From Cytobacillus sp. IB215665 (GTDB taxonomy: Bacteria; Bacillota; Bacilli; Bacillales; SM2101): a DNA stretch of 64,000 nucleotides. The stretch is taken from the NCBI RefSeq assembly GCF_033963835.1, contig NZ_JAXBME010000015.1:1-64000 (forward strand). The letters run 5' to 3'. A program made the position numbers and the translations under genes. Below, piece after piece: positions 7,643 to 15,130 of this stretch (its first letter is position 1; every line of letters begins with the position of its first letter). A model generated the notes under the pieces. It was not told the origin of the DNA and searched no databases. It was given only the letters and a program-made list of their open reading frames with translations.

Positions 7643-7999
7643 TTATTATTAATTTAATATATGAAGAATAGTCGAGATATGCGATTCTTGATTTCAAATT
7701 AGTGTCATATCCGAAAAATGAATAATCTTGTATATATTATTCAAATCTATTTTACATAATAGGAGCTATAGGAACAGCAGATGCATTTTCACAATCATTA
7801 ATATAACTATATTTTTACAAAGTGAATGATAAAGAATATACATGATTTTTTACATTGTTAATTTACCAAAGTTCTTTTCATACAAGTAAAATTCATTTCC
7901 AAAATCTCTTGCATAAAAAGTTTTTGATAAGATGCATGTTATTAAACTCAAGTTGAGCTGTGTTTATAAAGGTTAGGGACTGTATGAGAGCAGTCCCTT
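7643..7999. other. Intergenic
   Basis: AT-rich sequence upstream of the YVTN gene containing the second 27-bp repeat (7736-7762). No reading frame of note is seen. Confidence 0.4.
7736..7762 (+). repeat. 27-bp repeat right of the YVTN gene
   Basis: Near copy of 7147-7173, in the same orientation. Confidence 0.5.
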
Positions 8000-8200
8000 T
8001 TATATGTCGAAAAAATCATCCACTTTAGCGTTCGGATCTATTTTCTTAATCGCTTTCATTATTTTTTTTATAGCTTGTGCATTAGGCGTATGAACCGAAT
8101 TACCTTGAGTTAAATTACTAATGGCGGTTCTACCAACGCCAGAAGATTTTGATAACCACTGTTGTGATATTCCACTTTTATCAAGCCATTTACAAACCAC
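8000..8200 (-). CDS. Small XRE-type helix-turn-helix regulator
   Basis: 66 residues with a Cro/C1-type fold: S-Q-Q-W-L-S-K-S-S-G-V-G-R-T-A-I-S-N-L is the helix-turn-helix. The C-terminus has A-I-K-K-I-M-K-A-I-K-K-I-D-P-N. The GTG at 8200 has no ribosome binding site. Upstream in the same frame the DNA reads ATG-ACT-GAA-TGA-TGG-AAT, which looks like the genuine start (Met-Thr-Glu-Trp) broken by a stop. The gene may therefore be non-functional. Such regulators are typical of phage and integrative elements, and an integrase fragment begins just to its right. Confidence 0.55.
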   Translation of the reverse strand: MVCKWLDKSGISQQWLSKSSGVGRTAISNLTQGNSVHTPNAQAIKKIMKAIKKIDPNAKVDDFFDI

Positions 8201-8230
8201 TGTTTGTCCAATATTCCATCATTCAGTCAT

Positions 8231-8430
8231 ATTAAAAGGTCTCAAGCATGGAAAAAACGAAGCAGCACAAGAGGTTGGAGTGAAGAAATGGGTTGTCATA
8301 CAGCTCACAAGACGTTCGGATATTTCTTCTACAAGAAATATAAGGGTGTTGCTTTACTGCAAGAAATATTTAACCACAGTCATCCTTCTGTTATCTTGCG
8401 GATGAAGCTGTGGATAATGTTAGCTTATAA
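8231..8430 (+). pseudogene. Second integrase fragment
   Basis: The frame reads S-Q-A-W-K-K-R, then G-C-H-T-A-H-K-T-F-G-Y-F-F-Y-K-K-Y-K-G-V-A-L-L-Q-E-I-F-N-H-S. This is the same C-terminal tyrosine recombinase segment as at 1563-2027 (H-T-M-R-K-T-F-G-Y ... I-F-N-H). The expected Arg of the His/Arg box is replaced by His. The expected R-Y-I-G containing the nucleophilic Tyr is missing, and the frame then shifts into A-D-E-A-V-D-N. It is a dead remnant. Confidence 0.7.
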
Positions 8431-8463
8431 GACTTGTTTTGTATTGTGGTTACTAAATAGTTA

Positions 8464-8934
8464 TTAGTGTTTAATAACTAAGGCATTTAAAGCACGAGTT
8501 TGAGCACAAATAGTATCGACATTGGCACATGGTCCAGCCTCTTGGATGAAAATACGATAGGTGTGAATGCCAGTATCTGGATAATCAACCCAAGTAAGGT
8601 TAGGGGTTATAGTATTAATTAAGTTATTCGATTCGTTGGTGAATTCTCTTTGTAATCGAATCGTAGCTAAATTCATCGGTATCCCGTTATTGGTTATTCT
8701 TTGGAGGATATAATCTATGTCAATACTTATGGGTTCACTCGAACCATCAGCAGCGATTTCCAAAGTAACAATAGAATTTAGATGTATGTTATTACCTTTT
8801 TTAGTAAAGATGGGAGGTAAAGTCAATACAGCTTGCGGTATAAACATGTTGTTCGAAAATAAATTTAAGTCCATTAATGATTGATCCTTAAATGAGTCTA
8901 CTGTTTTATCATCTTTACACTTGCAATTTGTCAT
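8464..8934 (-). CDS. Cys-Lys-Cys surface-type protein, paralogue 1
   Basis: 156 residues. The start, M-T-N-C-K-C-K-D-D-K, is nearly identical to that of the gene at 9066-9566, and the two align through I-D-Y-I-L-Q-R-x-x-N-N-G, N-L-x-T, L-T-W-V-D-Y-P-D-T-G-I-H-T-Y and T-R-A-L-N-A-L-V-I. The body appears to be one beta-sandwich domain without signal peptide or membrane segment. The same Cys-Lys-Cys opening occurs in the collagen-like protein at 6549. I infer a spore- or cell-surface subunit in which the N-terminal Cys pair cross-links or binds metal. No known family is certain. The ribosome binding site is weak (AAAGGA, far from the ATG). Confidence 0.6.
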   Translation of the reverse strand: MTNCKCKDDKTVDSFKDQSLMDLNLFSNNMFIPQAVLTLPPIFTKKGNNIHLNSIVTLEIAADGSSEPISIDIDYILQRITNNGIPMNLATIRLQREFTNESNNLINTITPNLTWVDYPDTGIHTYRIFIQEAGPCANVDTICAQTRALNALVIKH

Positions 8935-8985
8935 TATTTTATCAATTCCTTTACAGAATTAGTTGTTAATAATAAATGCGAAAAG

Positions 8986-9055
8986 TTTGATGATGCAACT
9001 GATAAATGACCAAGTGCAATGTTTTTAATTATGAAAACTTATGAATTATTAAGAT
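8986..9055 (+). repeat. 70-bp direct repeat, copy 2
   Basis: Matches 3741-3810 at about 60 of 70 positions. In copy 1 this DNA follows the HNH remnant; here only the repeat is left, between the two paralogous surface genes. Confidence 0.85.
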
Positions 9056-9065
9056 TGCAAAAAAA

Positions 9066-9566
9066 TTAGTGAAAAAAAATCGTAGCATTTAAGGAACGAG
9101 TTTGGAACATTAGGGAATCAAATAGTGCTTTACTATTTAGCGTAAATCTGTTGGCTATTCGTACATGATATACATGCAAACCTACTCCAGGCTTATCTGT
9201 CCAAGTAATGTTAGTAATTAATGATGCTTTATCAGGATTATTAAAGCCTTCGAATATATTAACTCTTTGTCTAGATGTTAGTGTGGATAGATTAGAAAAA
9301 GGGCCATTATTAGCAGAGCGTTGAAGAATGTAGTCAAATTCAACAAACGTACTACCCTGTGGATCACCAACCGGATCAAAGAGGGACATTTCAGATAACA
9401 ATTCAGCAGTTGAATCTAGTTTAACTTCAACATCTTTATGTTTATTTAGCATTTTCAAAGTTAAAAAATTTGGATTTCTCAAACTGTCAAAAAAATCAAT
9501 TTTAGTTTCTGTTTGAATCTTAAATAACTGAGGACACTTATCATTTTTGCACTTACAATTTCCCAT
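9066..9566 (-). CDS. Cys-Lys-Cys surface-type protein, paralogue 2
   Basis: 166 residues starting M-G-N-C-K-C-K-N-D-K. It is paralogous to the protein at 8464-8934 along its length (F-D-Y-I-L-Q-R-S-A-N-N-G, I-T-W-T-D-K-P-G-V-G-L-H-V-Y, T-R-S-L-N-A). It is predicted to be a single beta-sandwich domain with no signal peptide. The ribosome binding site is poor. The alcohol dehydrogenase at 56928 also begins M-G-N-C-N-C, so the short Cys-x-Cys opening recurs in this genome. Role inferred only from context. Confidence 0.6.
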   Translation of the reverse strand: MGNCKCKNDKCPQLFKIQTETKIDFFDSLRNPNFLTLKMLNKHKDVEVKLDSTAELLSEMSLFDPVGDPQGSTFVEFDYILQRSANNGPFSNLSTLTSRQRVNIFEGFNNPDKASLITNITWTDKPGVGLHVYHVRIANRFTLNSKALFDSLMFQTRSLNATIFFH

Positions 9567-9570
9567 TACT

Positions 9571-9920
9571 TCATAAGTTCTTATAAACTAACTGAATTGT
9601 CGCAATCACAGAATGAGTTGTTGTTTCAACTACTGATATAGTGCTACTACCGTTGTTAGAAGCATAAGCAAATCTCCCTTCTTGTGTAATAGCAATACAG
9701 TATGGTCTATTTCCAACAGAAACAGTAGCAATAAGTGAGTGAGTTTTTGACATCAATAACATTTATGCCATCTGGACTACCACCAACAGCATAAACTAAT
9801 TTGTCGTAAGAGGTTATTGCCAAACTAGTATGAATAAGTGGGTGACTAACTGGTAACGTGGACATAAGAGAAAGAAACAAAGATATAGTTGTTTTCAAAA
9901 AATGGGCATTGATTGTACCT
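9571..9920 (-). pseudogene. Frameshifted YVTN beta-propeller gene
   Basis: Two overlapping frames on the minus strand both encode YVTN blades. The upstream frame reads ... I-T-S-Y-D-K-L-V-Y-A-V-G-G-S-P-D-G-I-N-V-I-D-V-K. The downstream frame continues S-K-T-H-S-L-I-A-T-V-S-V-G ... Y-A-S-N-N-G-S-S-T-I-S-V-V. The change of frame falls near 9750. The beginning has no good start site. It is a broken relative of the gene at 7238-7621. Confidence 0.65.
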
Positions 9921-10040
9921 TAAGTTCATTATAATATTACAAAATAAGCACGTTGTAACCACTTTGTAATCCATTTTTGAAAATAATTTTATAAAATATA
10001 GCCATCACAAGAAAAATAAAATAAATGGAGGCTACACTTC

Positions 10041-11021
10041 ATGATAAAAGTCAAAATTGCTAGTGTTTTAATAATGTCATTATTTGGTGGGGAATCAGTA
10101 CACCATGAAAATGATATTACAATTAATGATAAAAAGGTTCCAATATCTGATTCAATAGATTTCAGCGATACTAATGAGAATCCAATATTAAGTGATGATA
10201 TAGAAGATATTAATGAAAAAATGAAGGAACAGATGGCGAAGTTTAAAGCTTTTAATAAGATAAGTATATATGAATTATTAAATACTAGAATTAGAGATTC
10301 AGGTTGGACTTTCGAAAGTAACGATTATAATGTAATGCTTTTCCAAGGTACTTATTTTGATAAACAATATTCAATATACTTCACTAATAGAGAAGAATTT
10401 ATAGATATGTACGTAGATGCTGAAAAGAAAACGAGAGAAGAATTTGATGAATGGATAAATGAGTTAGTATATAGAGATTATGAGATAAATGATAGTGATA
10501 TGCAACAATTAGATAAACAGATGAAGGAGCAAATGAAAAAATTTAAAACTGAAAATGAAGAGAGTGTATATAATATATTAAATTATACATTCGAAAATGA
10601 AACTTGGTCTTTTGAAAGTGATGATAATAATGTAATGCTCTTTCTAGGTGAAAAAAATGATAAGCAGTATGTAATATTCTTTAACGATAAGAAGGAATCA
10701 ATATATATGACTGTAGATGGTATGGGGAAAACGAGAGAAGAGTTTGATGAATGGATCAATAAATTAGATGATAATATGGAGACACAAATGGCAAAGTTTA
10801 AAACTACAAATGACGAGAATATATATGATTTGTTAAATGTAGCATTTGAAAACTTAGATTGGTCCTTTGGAAGTAATGGTAGTAATGTAATGTTCATTGA
10901 AGGGGACCAGCAATATGTAATGTATTTTTTCTATAATGATAACTCTATAGATATGTATATAAATGGGGAAAAGGAAACGGAAGAAGAGTTTGCTAGATGG
11001 GTAAATAAATTAATTCAATAA
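10041..11021 (+). CDS. Secreted protein with three ~82-residue repeats
   Basis: 326 residues with GGAGG upstream of the ATG. A short hydrophobic N-terminus (residues 3-15) looks like a signal sequence. After an acidic linker (26-58) come three tandem repeats at about 61-142, 161-242 and 246-326. Each repeat runs M-K-E-Q-M-A-K-F-K, then (I/V)-Y-x-(L/I)-L-N, W-(T/S)-F-(E/G)-S, N-V-M-(L/F), Q-Y-x-(I/M), and T-R-E-E-F-D-E-W-I-N-(E/K)-L. Each unit probably forms a helix, a beta sheet and a final helix. Repeats 1 and 2 are the most alike, suggesting recent duplication. I do not recognise the domain. High Asp/Glu content and tandem layout fit a surface or extracellular binding protein. Confidence 0.65.
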   Translation: MIKVKIASVLIMSLFGGESVHHENDITINDKKVPISDSIDFSDTNENPILSDDIEDINEKMKEQMAKFKAFNKISIYELLNTRIRDSGWTFESNDYNVMLFQGTYFDKQYSIYFTNREEFIDMYVDAEKKTREEFDEWINELVYRDYEINDSDMQQLDKQMKEQMKKFKTENEESVYNILNYTFENETWSFESDDNNVMLFLGEKNDKQYVIFFNDKKESIYMTVDGMGKTREEFDEWINKLDDNMETQMAKFKTTNDENIYDLLNVAFENLDWSFGSNGSNVMFIEGDQQYVMYFFYNDNSIDMYINGEKETEEEFARWVNKLIQ

Positions 11022-11075
11022 TTGTTGTTATAAGATAATACTTTAAATGATCTGTAACTAATTATAATAAATGCT

Positions 11076-11258
11076 TTAAACAACTAATTTCACTAGAAAA
11101 ATAATTGGGAAGACTAAAAGGGTATAAAAAAGACACAATAAAACATCTTTTATTCCTTTAAACGTACCTTTACTAACCTTACCTAGAAGGAATAAGCATA
11201 TTATTGCAGATGAAATAGTTGCCCATAGTAATAAGGATTGTATTATAACAATTAGCAT
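11076..11258 (-). CDS. Small membrane protein, 60 residues
   Basis: Two hydrophobic segments (about residues 2-24 and 38-60) separated by a basic loop (G-K-V-S-K-G-T-F-K-G-I-K). The ATG has only a weak AGTGG upstream. Such two-helix proteins cannot be assigned a role from sequence alone; it may be a genuine small protein or chance. Confidence 0.4.
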   Translation of the reverse strand: MLIVIIQSLLLWATISSAIICLFLLGKVSKGTFKGIKDVLLCLFYTLLVFPIIFLVKLVV

Positions 11259-11383
11259 ATTTATCCACTTTTTCTTTTAACCGCAATGGTATTGTGGATT
11301 TTACTCTTATAAAATTGTGTTTATGTTAAAAATAATCTAAAATTATAAATATATTAAATATTAATAGAAAGTAGGGAATGTAA

Positions 11384-11473
11384 ATGACAAAGAAAAGACA
11401 GCTATTATTTCACTCCGTATTTATTCCTACCTTTGTATTAGTTTTTGTGGTTGTAAGTAATTTATTAGGATGA
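11384..11473 (+). CDS. Possible 29-residue membrane peptide
   Basis: An ATG with TAGGGA upstream starts M-T-K-K-R-Q-L-L-F-H-S-V-F-I-P followed by one hydrophobic helix (T-F-V-L-V-F-V-V-V-S-N-L-L-G). A basic N-terminus with a single helix is typical of small membrane peptides. A terminator 16 bases after the stop supports a short transcript. Confidence 0.45.
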   Translation: MTKKRQLLFHSVFIPTFVLVFVVVSNLLG

Positions 11474-11489
11474 TACTTTTAGTTAATAG

Positions 11490-11520
11490 AGGCTGCCATG
11501 CTTAGCTTGGTAGCCTATTG
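11490..11520 (+). terminator. Terminator after the small peptide gene
   Basis: Stem AGGCT-x-CCA / TGG-x-AGCCT followed by ATTGTATTGTT. Confidence 0.55.
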
Positions 11521-11534
11521 TATTGTTGGTTAAT

Positions 11535-11790
11535 AAATGTAGTAATTTAAAAGCTAGTAAATGGATATTGTGGGAACCTAGCTTGTGTTTCAAACAGTGG
11601 TGGCCTAATTACTGTACTCGATATGAAATCAACTCCATGATTGTAACGGTACCAGTGGTAAATGAATCTTTTAGTATGTCGATAGCGCTAGATGGAAAAT
11701 ATGCATATGAATTAAACAACTTCGTTCAATGCATTTCTGCCATTGATACAATCACCCATTCTATTGTCGCCATGGATGTTCCTCTTTTTG
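11535..11790 (+). pseudogene. Remnant of a YVTN beta-propeller gene
   Basis: Blade motifs appear in two frames. One frame has L-A-C-V-S-N-S-G-G-L-I-T-V-L-D-M-K-S-T. The other has I-V-T-V-P-V-V-N-E-S-F-S-M-S-I-A-L-D-G-K-Y-A-Y-E-L and I-S-A-I-D-T-I-T-H-S-I-V-A. There is a frameshift near 11635 and no start. It is the third YVTN module within 5 kb. Confidence 0.6.
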
Positions 11791-11907
11791 TCTGCTTTAT
11801 GAAAAGGTATTTCAAACGGTGAAAGACTGAGCGAAAGTTAAAAAGAACATAGATGATAATGAATACAGTTGCCAAAATATTATCATCACATCTTGACATT
11901 ACGTTCA

Positions 11908-11941
11908 TGAAAAAACAGCCCTACAAAGTATCCGGGCTGTT
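11908..11941 (-). terminator. Terminator of the YolD-like gene
   Basis: Perfect stem AACAGCCC / GGGCTGTT followed on the minus strand by a T-run; it overlaps the stop codon of the gene ending at 11940. Confidence 0.7.
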
Positions 11942-12278
11942 AATTTATTTGTACATTTATGATACGCTCAAATTTAAATTTTTGTACATTTTCTAAATTA
12001 TCTATCACCATTATATGTTTATTGAGTTTATCTACAAAATAGATGTGACCCACACAAGGCTTAAAAGTTCCATTTTTTGTATACGTTATAGTTACTTCCT
12101 GTTTAAATTCCAAAGCTTCAAGAATTTTATTTTTTATTTCTTCTATTTCATACTCATTTAATGTAGTTTTTTGTATCTTGCTATAGTCATCCCAGGCATC
12201 TTTAAGCAACTTGATTTCTTCAGGTTGCATATAGGCAGGAGCCTCTTTCATCTTTTCACTACCTTTCAATAAAATCAC
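11940..12278 (-). CDS. YolD-like family protein
   Basis: Up to 112 residues. The pattern L-x-x-(A/W)-x-x-D-Y near the start, L-x-E-A-L-E-F-K-Q-E-V-T-I-T-Y in the middle and G-x-I-Y-F-V-D-K-L-N-K-x-I-M-V-I-D at the end fits the YolD-like family. In Bacillus these are small partners encoded next to Y-family DNA polymerases of the UvrX type, on phages and mobile elements. No polymerase gene is beside it here, so it is a solitary copy. Starts at 12278 (GTG), at a TTG nine bases further on, or at the ATG of M-K-E-A-P are all possible; the TTG and the ATG both have AGG-type sites. Confidence 0.65.
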   Translation of the reverse strand: MILLKGSEKMKEAPAYMQPEEIKLLKDAWDDYSKIQKTTLNEYEIEEIKNKILEALEFKQEVTITYTKNGTFKPCVGHIYFVDKLNKHIMVIDNLENVQKFKFERIINVQIN

Positions 12279-12422
12279 CCCTATTATTATATTATATAAG
12301 AAAATACGTTCTGGTGTTAAATAAAAAGGTTTAAAATTCTTGAGTCCTGTGCACGCAAAATAATGTGTTTTTTAGTAAATACATATGATACGTTAAAGTT
12401 AGACGTTTTGAAGGTGGAATAA

Positions 12423-12572
12423 TCTGATGAAGTTAGATCATCTGATGGAGTAACTACGAAAGCAATTAAGAAAAGGAATATACAATGTATTGTTCTCACA
12501 AGTACGATTGCTAAACATTTAGGTTTTTCTCTTGGAACTGTATACAAAAAATACTATGAAAAAAAACGTTAG
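12423..12572 (+). pseudogene. Possible helix-turn-helix coding remnant
   Basis: An open frame with no start codon ends T-S-T-I-A-K-H-L-G-F-S-L-G-T-V-Y-K-K-Y-Y-E-K-K-R and a stop. The T-I-A-K-x-L-G-x-S-x-x-T-V-Y pattern is a helix-turn-helix. A stop at 12420-12422 cuts it off from what may have been its N-terminus. Weak evidence. Confidence 0.3.
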
Positions 12573-12610
12573 AAGAATTGATTAGTTATTATATTTAAGG
12601 AGGCTGCGCA

Positions 12611-13237
12611 ATGGCTCGAATCGGAATTTATGGGTCTTCGTATGACCCAGTGACTAATGTACACTTATGGACAGCAAGTACGGTTGCACACCGTTGTAAA
12701 TTAGATTATGTAGTTTTCTTACCTTGTTCAAATAAAAGAAAAGATAAGCGAATGAATATTAGTGATGAGCACCGAAAAGAAATGGTTAAAATGGCAATTG
12801 AAAGCAATCCTATATTTATTTTCGATGATTATGAAATGAATCAAGATGCATGGAAAATTGATACTTATACGACGATGAAACATTTTGAGAACAAATATCC
12901 AGGTGATGAATTATTCTTCATTATGGGAGCAGATTTATTGGTTGATATTGGGGAGGGAAAATGGTCTAATGGTGATAAATTGGTGTCAGAATTCAATTTC
13001 ATTATAATGGCTCGTGATGGTATTGATATGTTAGCTACGATTGGAAAGTCAGGTATTTTAAGAAATAACGATGACGGCAACACATTCCATTTAATTGATA
13101 AAGGTCTAGCTATGGAAATCAGTTCAACCTATATTCGTGATGAATTAAGTATGGGGGGGGAGCCGAGGTATCTGATGCCAGAAAATTGTTATCAGTATAT
13201 TAAAAAACATAAGCTATATATGAAAAGAATAGGGTAG
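12611..13237 (+). CDS. NadD-like nicotinate-nucleotide adenylyltransferase
   Basis: 208 residues with AAGGAGG before the ATG. It belongs to the nucleotidyltransferase superfamily: residues 5-18 (G-I-Y-G-S-S-Y-D-P-V-T-N-V-H) are the ATP-binding start with the second His kept, and I-S-S-T-Y-I-R at 170-176 is the C-terminal signature. NadD joins ATP and nicotinate mononucleotide to give deamido-NAD, the substrate of NadE, which is the next gene. The first motif is unusual (T-N-V-H in place of the common H-x-G-H), so this is a divergent form. It is probably not the cell's main NadD, which in Bacillus lies in the yqeK region. Substrate choice is inferred. Confidence 0.75.
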   Translation: MARIGIYGSSYDPVTNVHLWTASTVAHRCKLDYVVFLPCSNKRKDKRMNISDEHRKEMVKMAIESNPIFIFDDYEMNQDAWKIDTYTTMKHFENKYPGDELFFIMGADLLVDIGEGKWSNGDKLVSEFNFIIMARDGIDMLATIGKSGILRNNDDGNTFHLIDKGLAMEISSTYIRDELSMGGEPRYLMPENCYQYIKKHKLYMKRIG

Positions 13238-13681
13238 TGAAGGGTACACAGTGACAACAATTTATTTTTGTTTTTGGAGAAATATAGTGATTTTATAGTT
13301 TTCATCCCATTGTGGATAATGGTAAGACTTATTCATCAAATGAATTAACTTTCAATAAGAAAATTACAACTTAATAAGTTGGTGCTTTCCTAAGATACTA
13401 AGAGTGAATCTTATAGAAAAATTGTCCTTAAGGCTATAACTCCTAGAGAACTAAACGACAATAGGTTTTACCAAAAAGATACAAAAATACCCAGAATGGG
13501 GTAACAGATAAATTCAGGCTATGAAAAAAACTGTTCGAGTATAGTATACTTAGCAGATAGAATGAAAAGAATTCTTTCAACAGGGATGGGCTATCCGTGG
13601 AATTTTGTCCTAAGCTGGAAAATCGAACAGGTAAAAATATGTTAAATAAATAGTTAATGTAAATTAGGGAGGAAGTTCTCA
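13238..13681. other. Intergenic between the NadD-like gene and nadE
   Basis: About 440 bases with no gene. TAGTATACT near 13544 could be the -10 of a nadE promoter, but no good -35 was seen. No riboswitch fold was recognised. Confidence 0.4.
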
Positions 13682-14509
13682 ATGCACGAATATCAAAATG
13701 AAATTATAAGAGAAATGATGGTACAACCAATTATTAATCCACAAGAAGAGATTCGAACAAGTGTAGATTTTATTAAGAACTACCTAAAGAAACATCCTTT
13801 TATTGATTCTTTAGTTTTAGGGTTATCAGGTGGTCAGGATTCTACTTTGACTGGTAAATTAGCTCAAATTGCCGTAAATGAGTTAAATGAAGAATGTGGT
13901 GATAGCAAGTATTCGTTTATTGGTGTTAGACTTCCTTATGGTGTTCAGAAGGATGAGGATGATTGTCAAATGGCAATTGAATTTATTCAACCAACAAAGG
14001 TTTTTACGGTTAATATCAAGCCATCAGTAGATGCTAGTGTAGAGTCTTTAAAAGAAGCGGGTGTTGAAATCTCTGATTTCTTAAAAGGGAATGAAAAGGC
14101 AAGAGAGAGAATGAAAGTTCAGTATAGTATTGCTGGCACTCACAATGGTGTTGTGTTAGGTACAGACCATAGTGCTGAAGCTGTGACAGGATTTTATACT
14201 AAGCATGGAGATGGAGCATGTGATCTAGTCCCAATCTTCCGCTTAAATAAAAGACAAGGTAAAATGCTTTTGAAAAATTTGGGTTGTCCAGAAAGATTGT
14301 ACTTAAAAGCACCTACTGCTGACTTAGAAGATGGGAAACCTCAATTGCCAGATGAACTGGCTCTTGGTGTCACATATGATGAAATTGATGATTTCCTAGA
14401 AGGAAAAAAAGTATCGGAAGACGCATCGGAAAAAATTACATCTCATTGGTTGAAGACAAAACATAAACGGAATGCGCCTATTAGTGTTTTTGATGATTTT
14501 TGGAAATAA
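13682..14509 (+). CDS. nadE: NAD synthetase, ammonia-dependent
   Basis: 275 residues, the usual length of the Bacillus NadE. It amidates deamido-NAD to NAD with ATP and ammonia in the cytoplasm. The PP-loop S-G-G-Q-D-S-T is at 49-55, and [12 protein letters not shown] and K-A-P-T-A-D-L-E-D are also in place. No glutaminase domain is present. GGAGG lies nine bases before the ATG. The upstream gene makes the substrate, so the two may supply NAD together. A strong terminator follows. Confidence 0.92.
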   Translation: MHEYQNEIIREMMVQPIINPQEEIRTSVDFIKNYLKKHPFIDSLVLGLSGGQDSTLTGKLAQIAVNELNEECGDSKYSFIGVRLPYGVQKDEDDCQMAIEFIQPTKVFTVNIKPSVDASVESLKEAGVEISDFLKGNEKARERMKVQYSIAGTHNGVVLGTDHSAEAVTGFYTKHGDGACDLVPIFRLNKRQGKMLLKNLGCPERLYLKAPTADLEDGKPQLPDELALGVTYDEIDDFLEGKKVSEDASEKITSHWLKTKHKRNAPISVFDDFWK

Positions 14510-14530
14510 GAGAGAGCACGTATAAAGAAG

Positions 14531-14565
14531 CGGGTATAACAATTGTTATACCCGTTTTTATTTTC
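14531..14565 (+). terminator. Terminator of nadE
   Basis: Perfect 10-bp stem CGGGTATAAC / GTTATACCCG with loop AATT and a T-run. Confidence 0.9.
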
Positions 14566-14867
14566 TTTGATTTCTTTAGTTATATCTGTGGCTTCTAGTG
14601 AACTAAACTCCATATTTGATTGGCTTTGTAAATGATCATTATTAATTCAAACTGGTAACAACACACTTTTTAACTTAAAGCTAAAAAAAAATTCTTTTGT
14701 ATGTTGCAGTAAATGTTGAAAAGGTCAAACTATTTGTAAGTACAGTAATCTAGCAAATACATATATATAGGGAGAATAATGAGCATTTAACCAGTTTGTA
14801 AGACAGGACAAAAACAATAATAATGAGGCATTTTATGAGTTGATCTTTTTACCATAAGTATGTTTGC

Positions 14868-14998
14868 GTAAACTTTGTTGTTATAGTTCTTAAAAGATAA
14901 TGGTGTCGCTTTATAGAAGAAAAAATACCAGAAAATCAAGTTATATATGTTCTATTTATCTGTATGATAAAACAGCAATAAACTACGTGAAAACAGGG
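14868..14998 (+). repeat. Intergenic repeat element, degenerate full copy
   Basis: Starts near GCGTAAACTTTGTTG and ends GTGAAAACAGG, with the internal AGAAGAAAAAATACCAG block. It is the leftmost copy of the ~160-bp family seen in the window. The rest of 14566-15130 holds no gene. Confidence 0.65.
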
Positions 14999-15130
14999 TT
15001 GAAGAATAAATAAGATGCTTTTGAAGCAGTACAATAGGTCACAAACCGATCTAATATATCGATAACTGTCAGGTGATTTTGCTAAAATTATGAATAGTTT
15101 GGTAGAATGATATAAATTAGGAGGGTGACT

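Noticed and set aside
13540-13681. T-box or NAD riboswitch before nadE
   Set aside because: GGGATGGGCTATCCGTGG caught the eye, but neither the T-box GGTGG-type antiterminator sequence nor a known NAD aptamer core is present.
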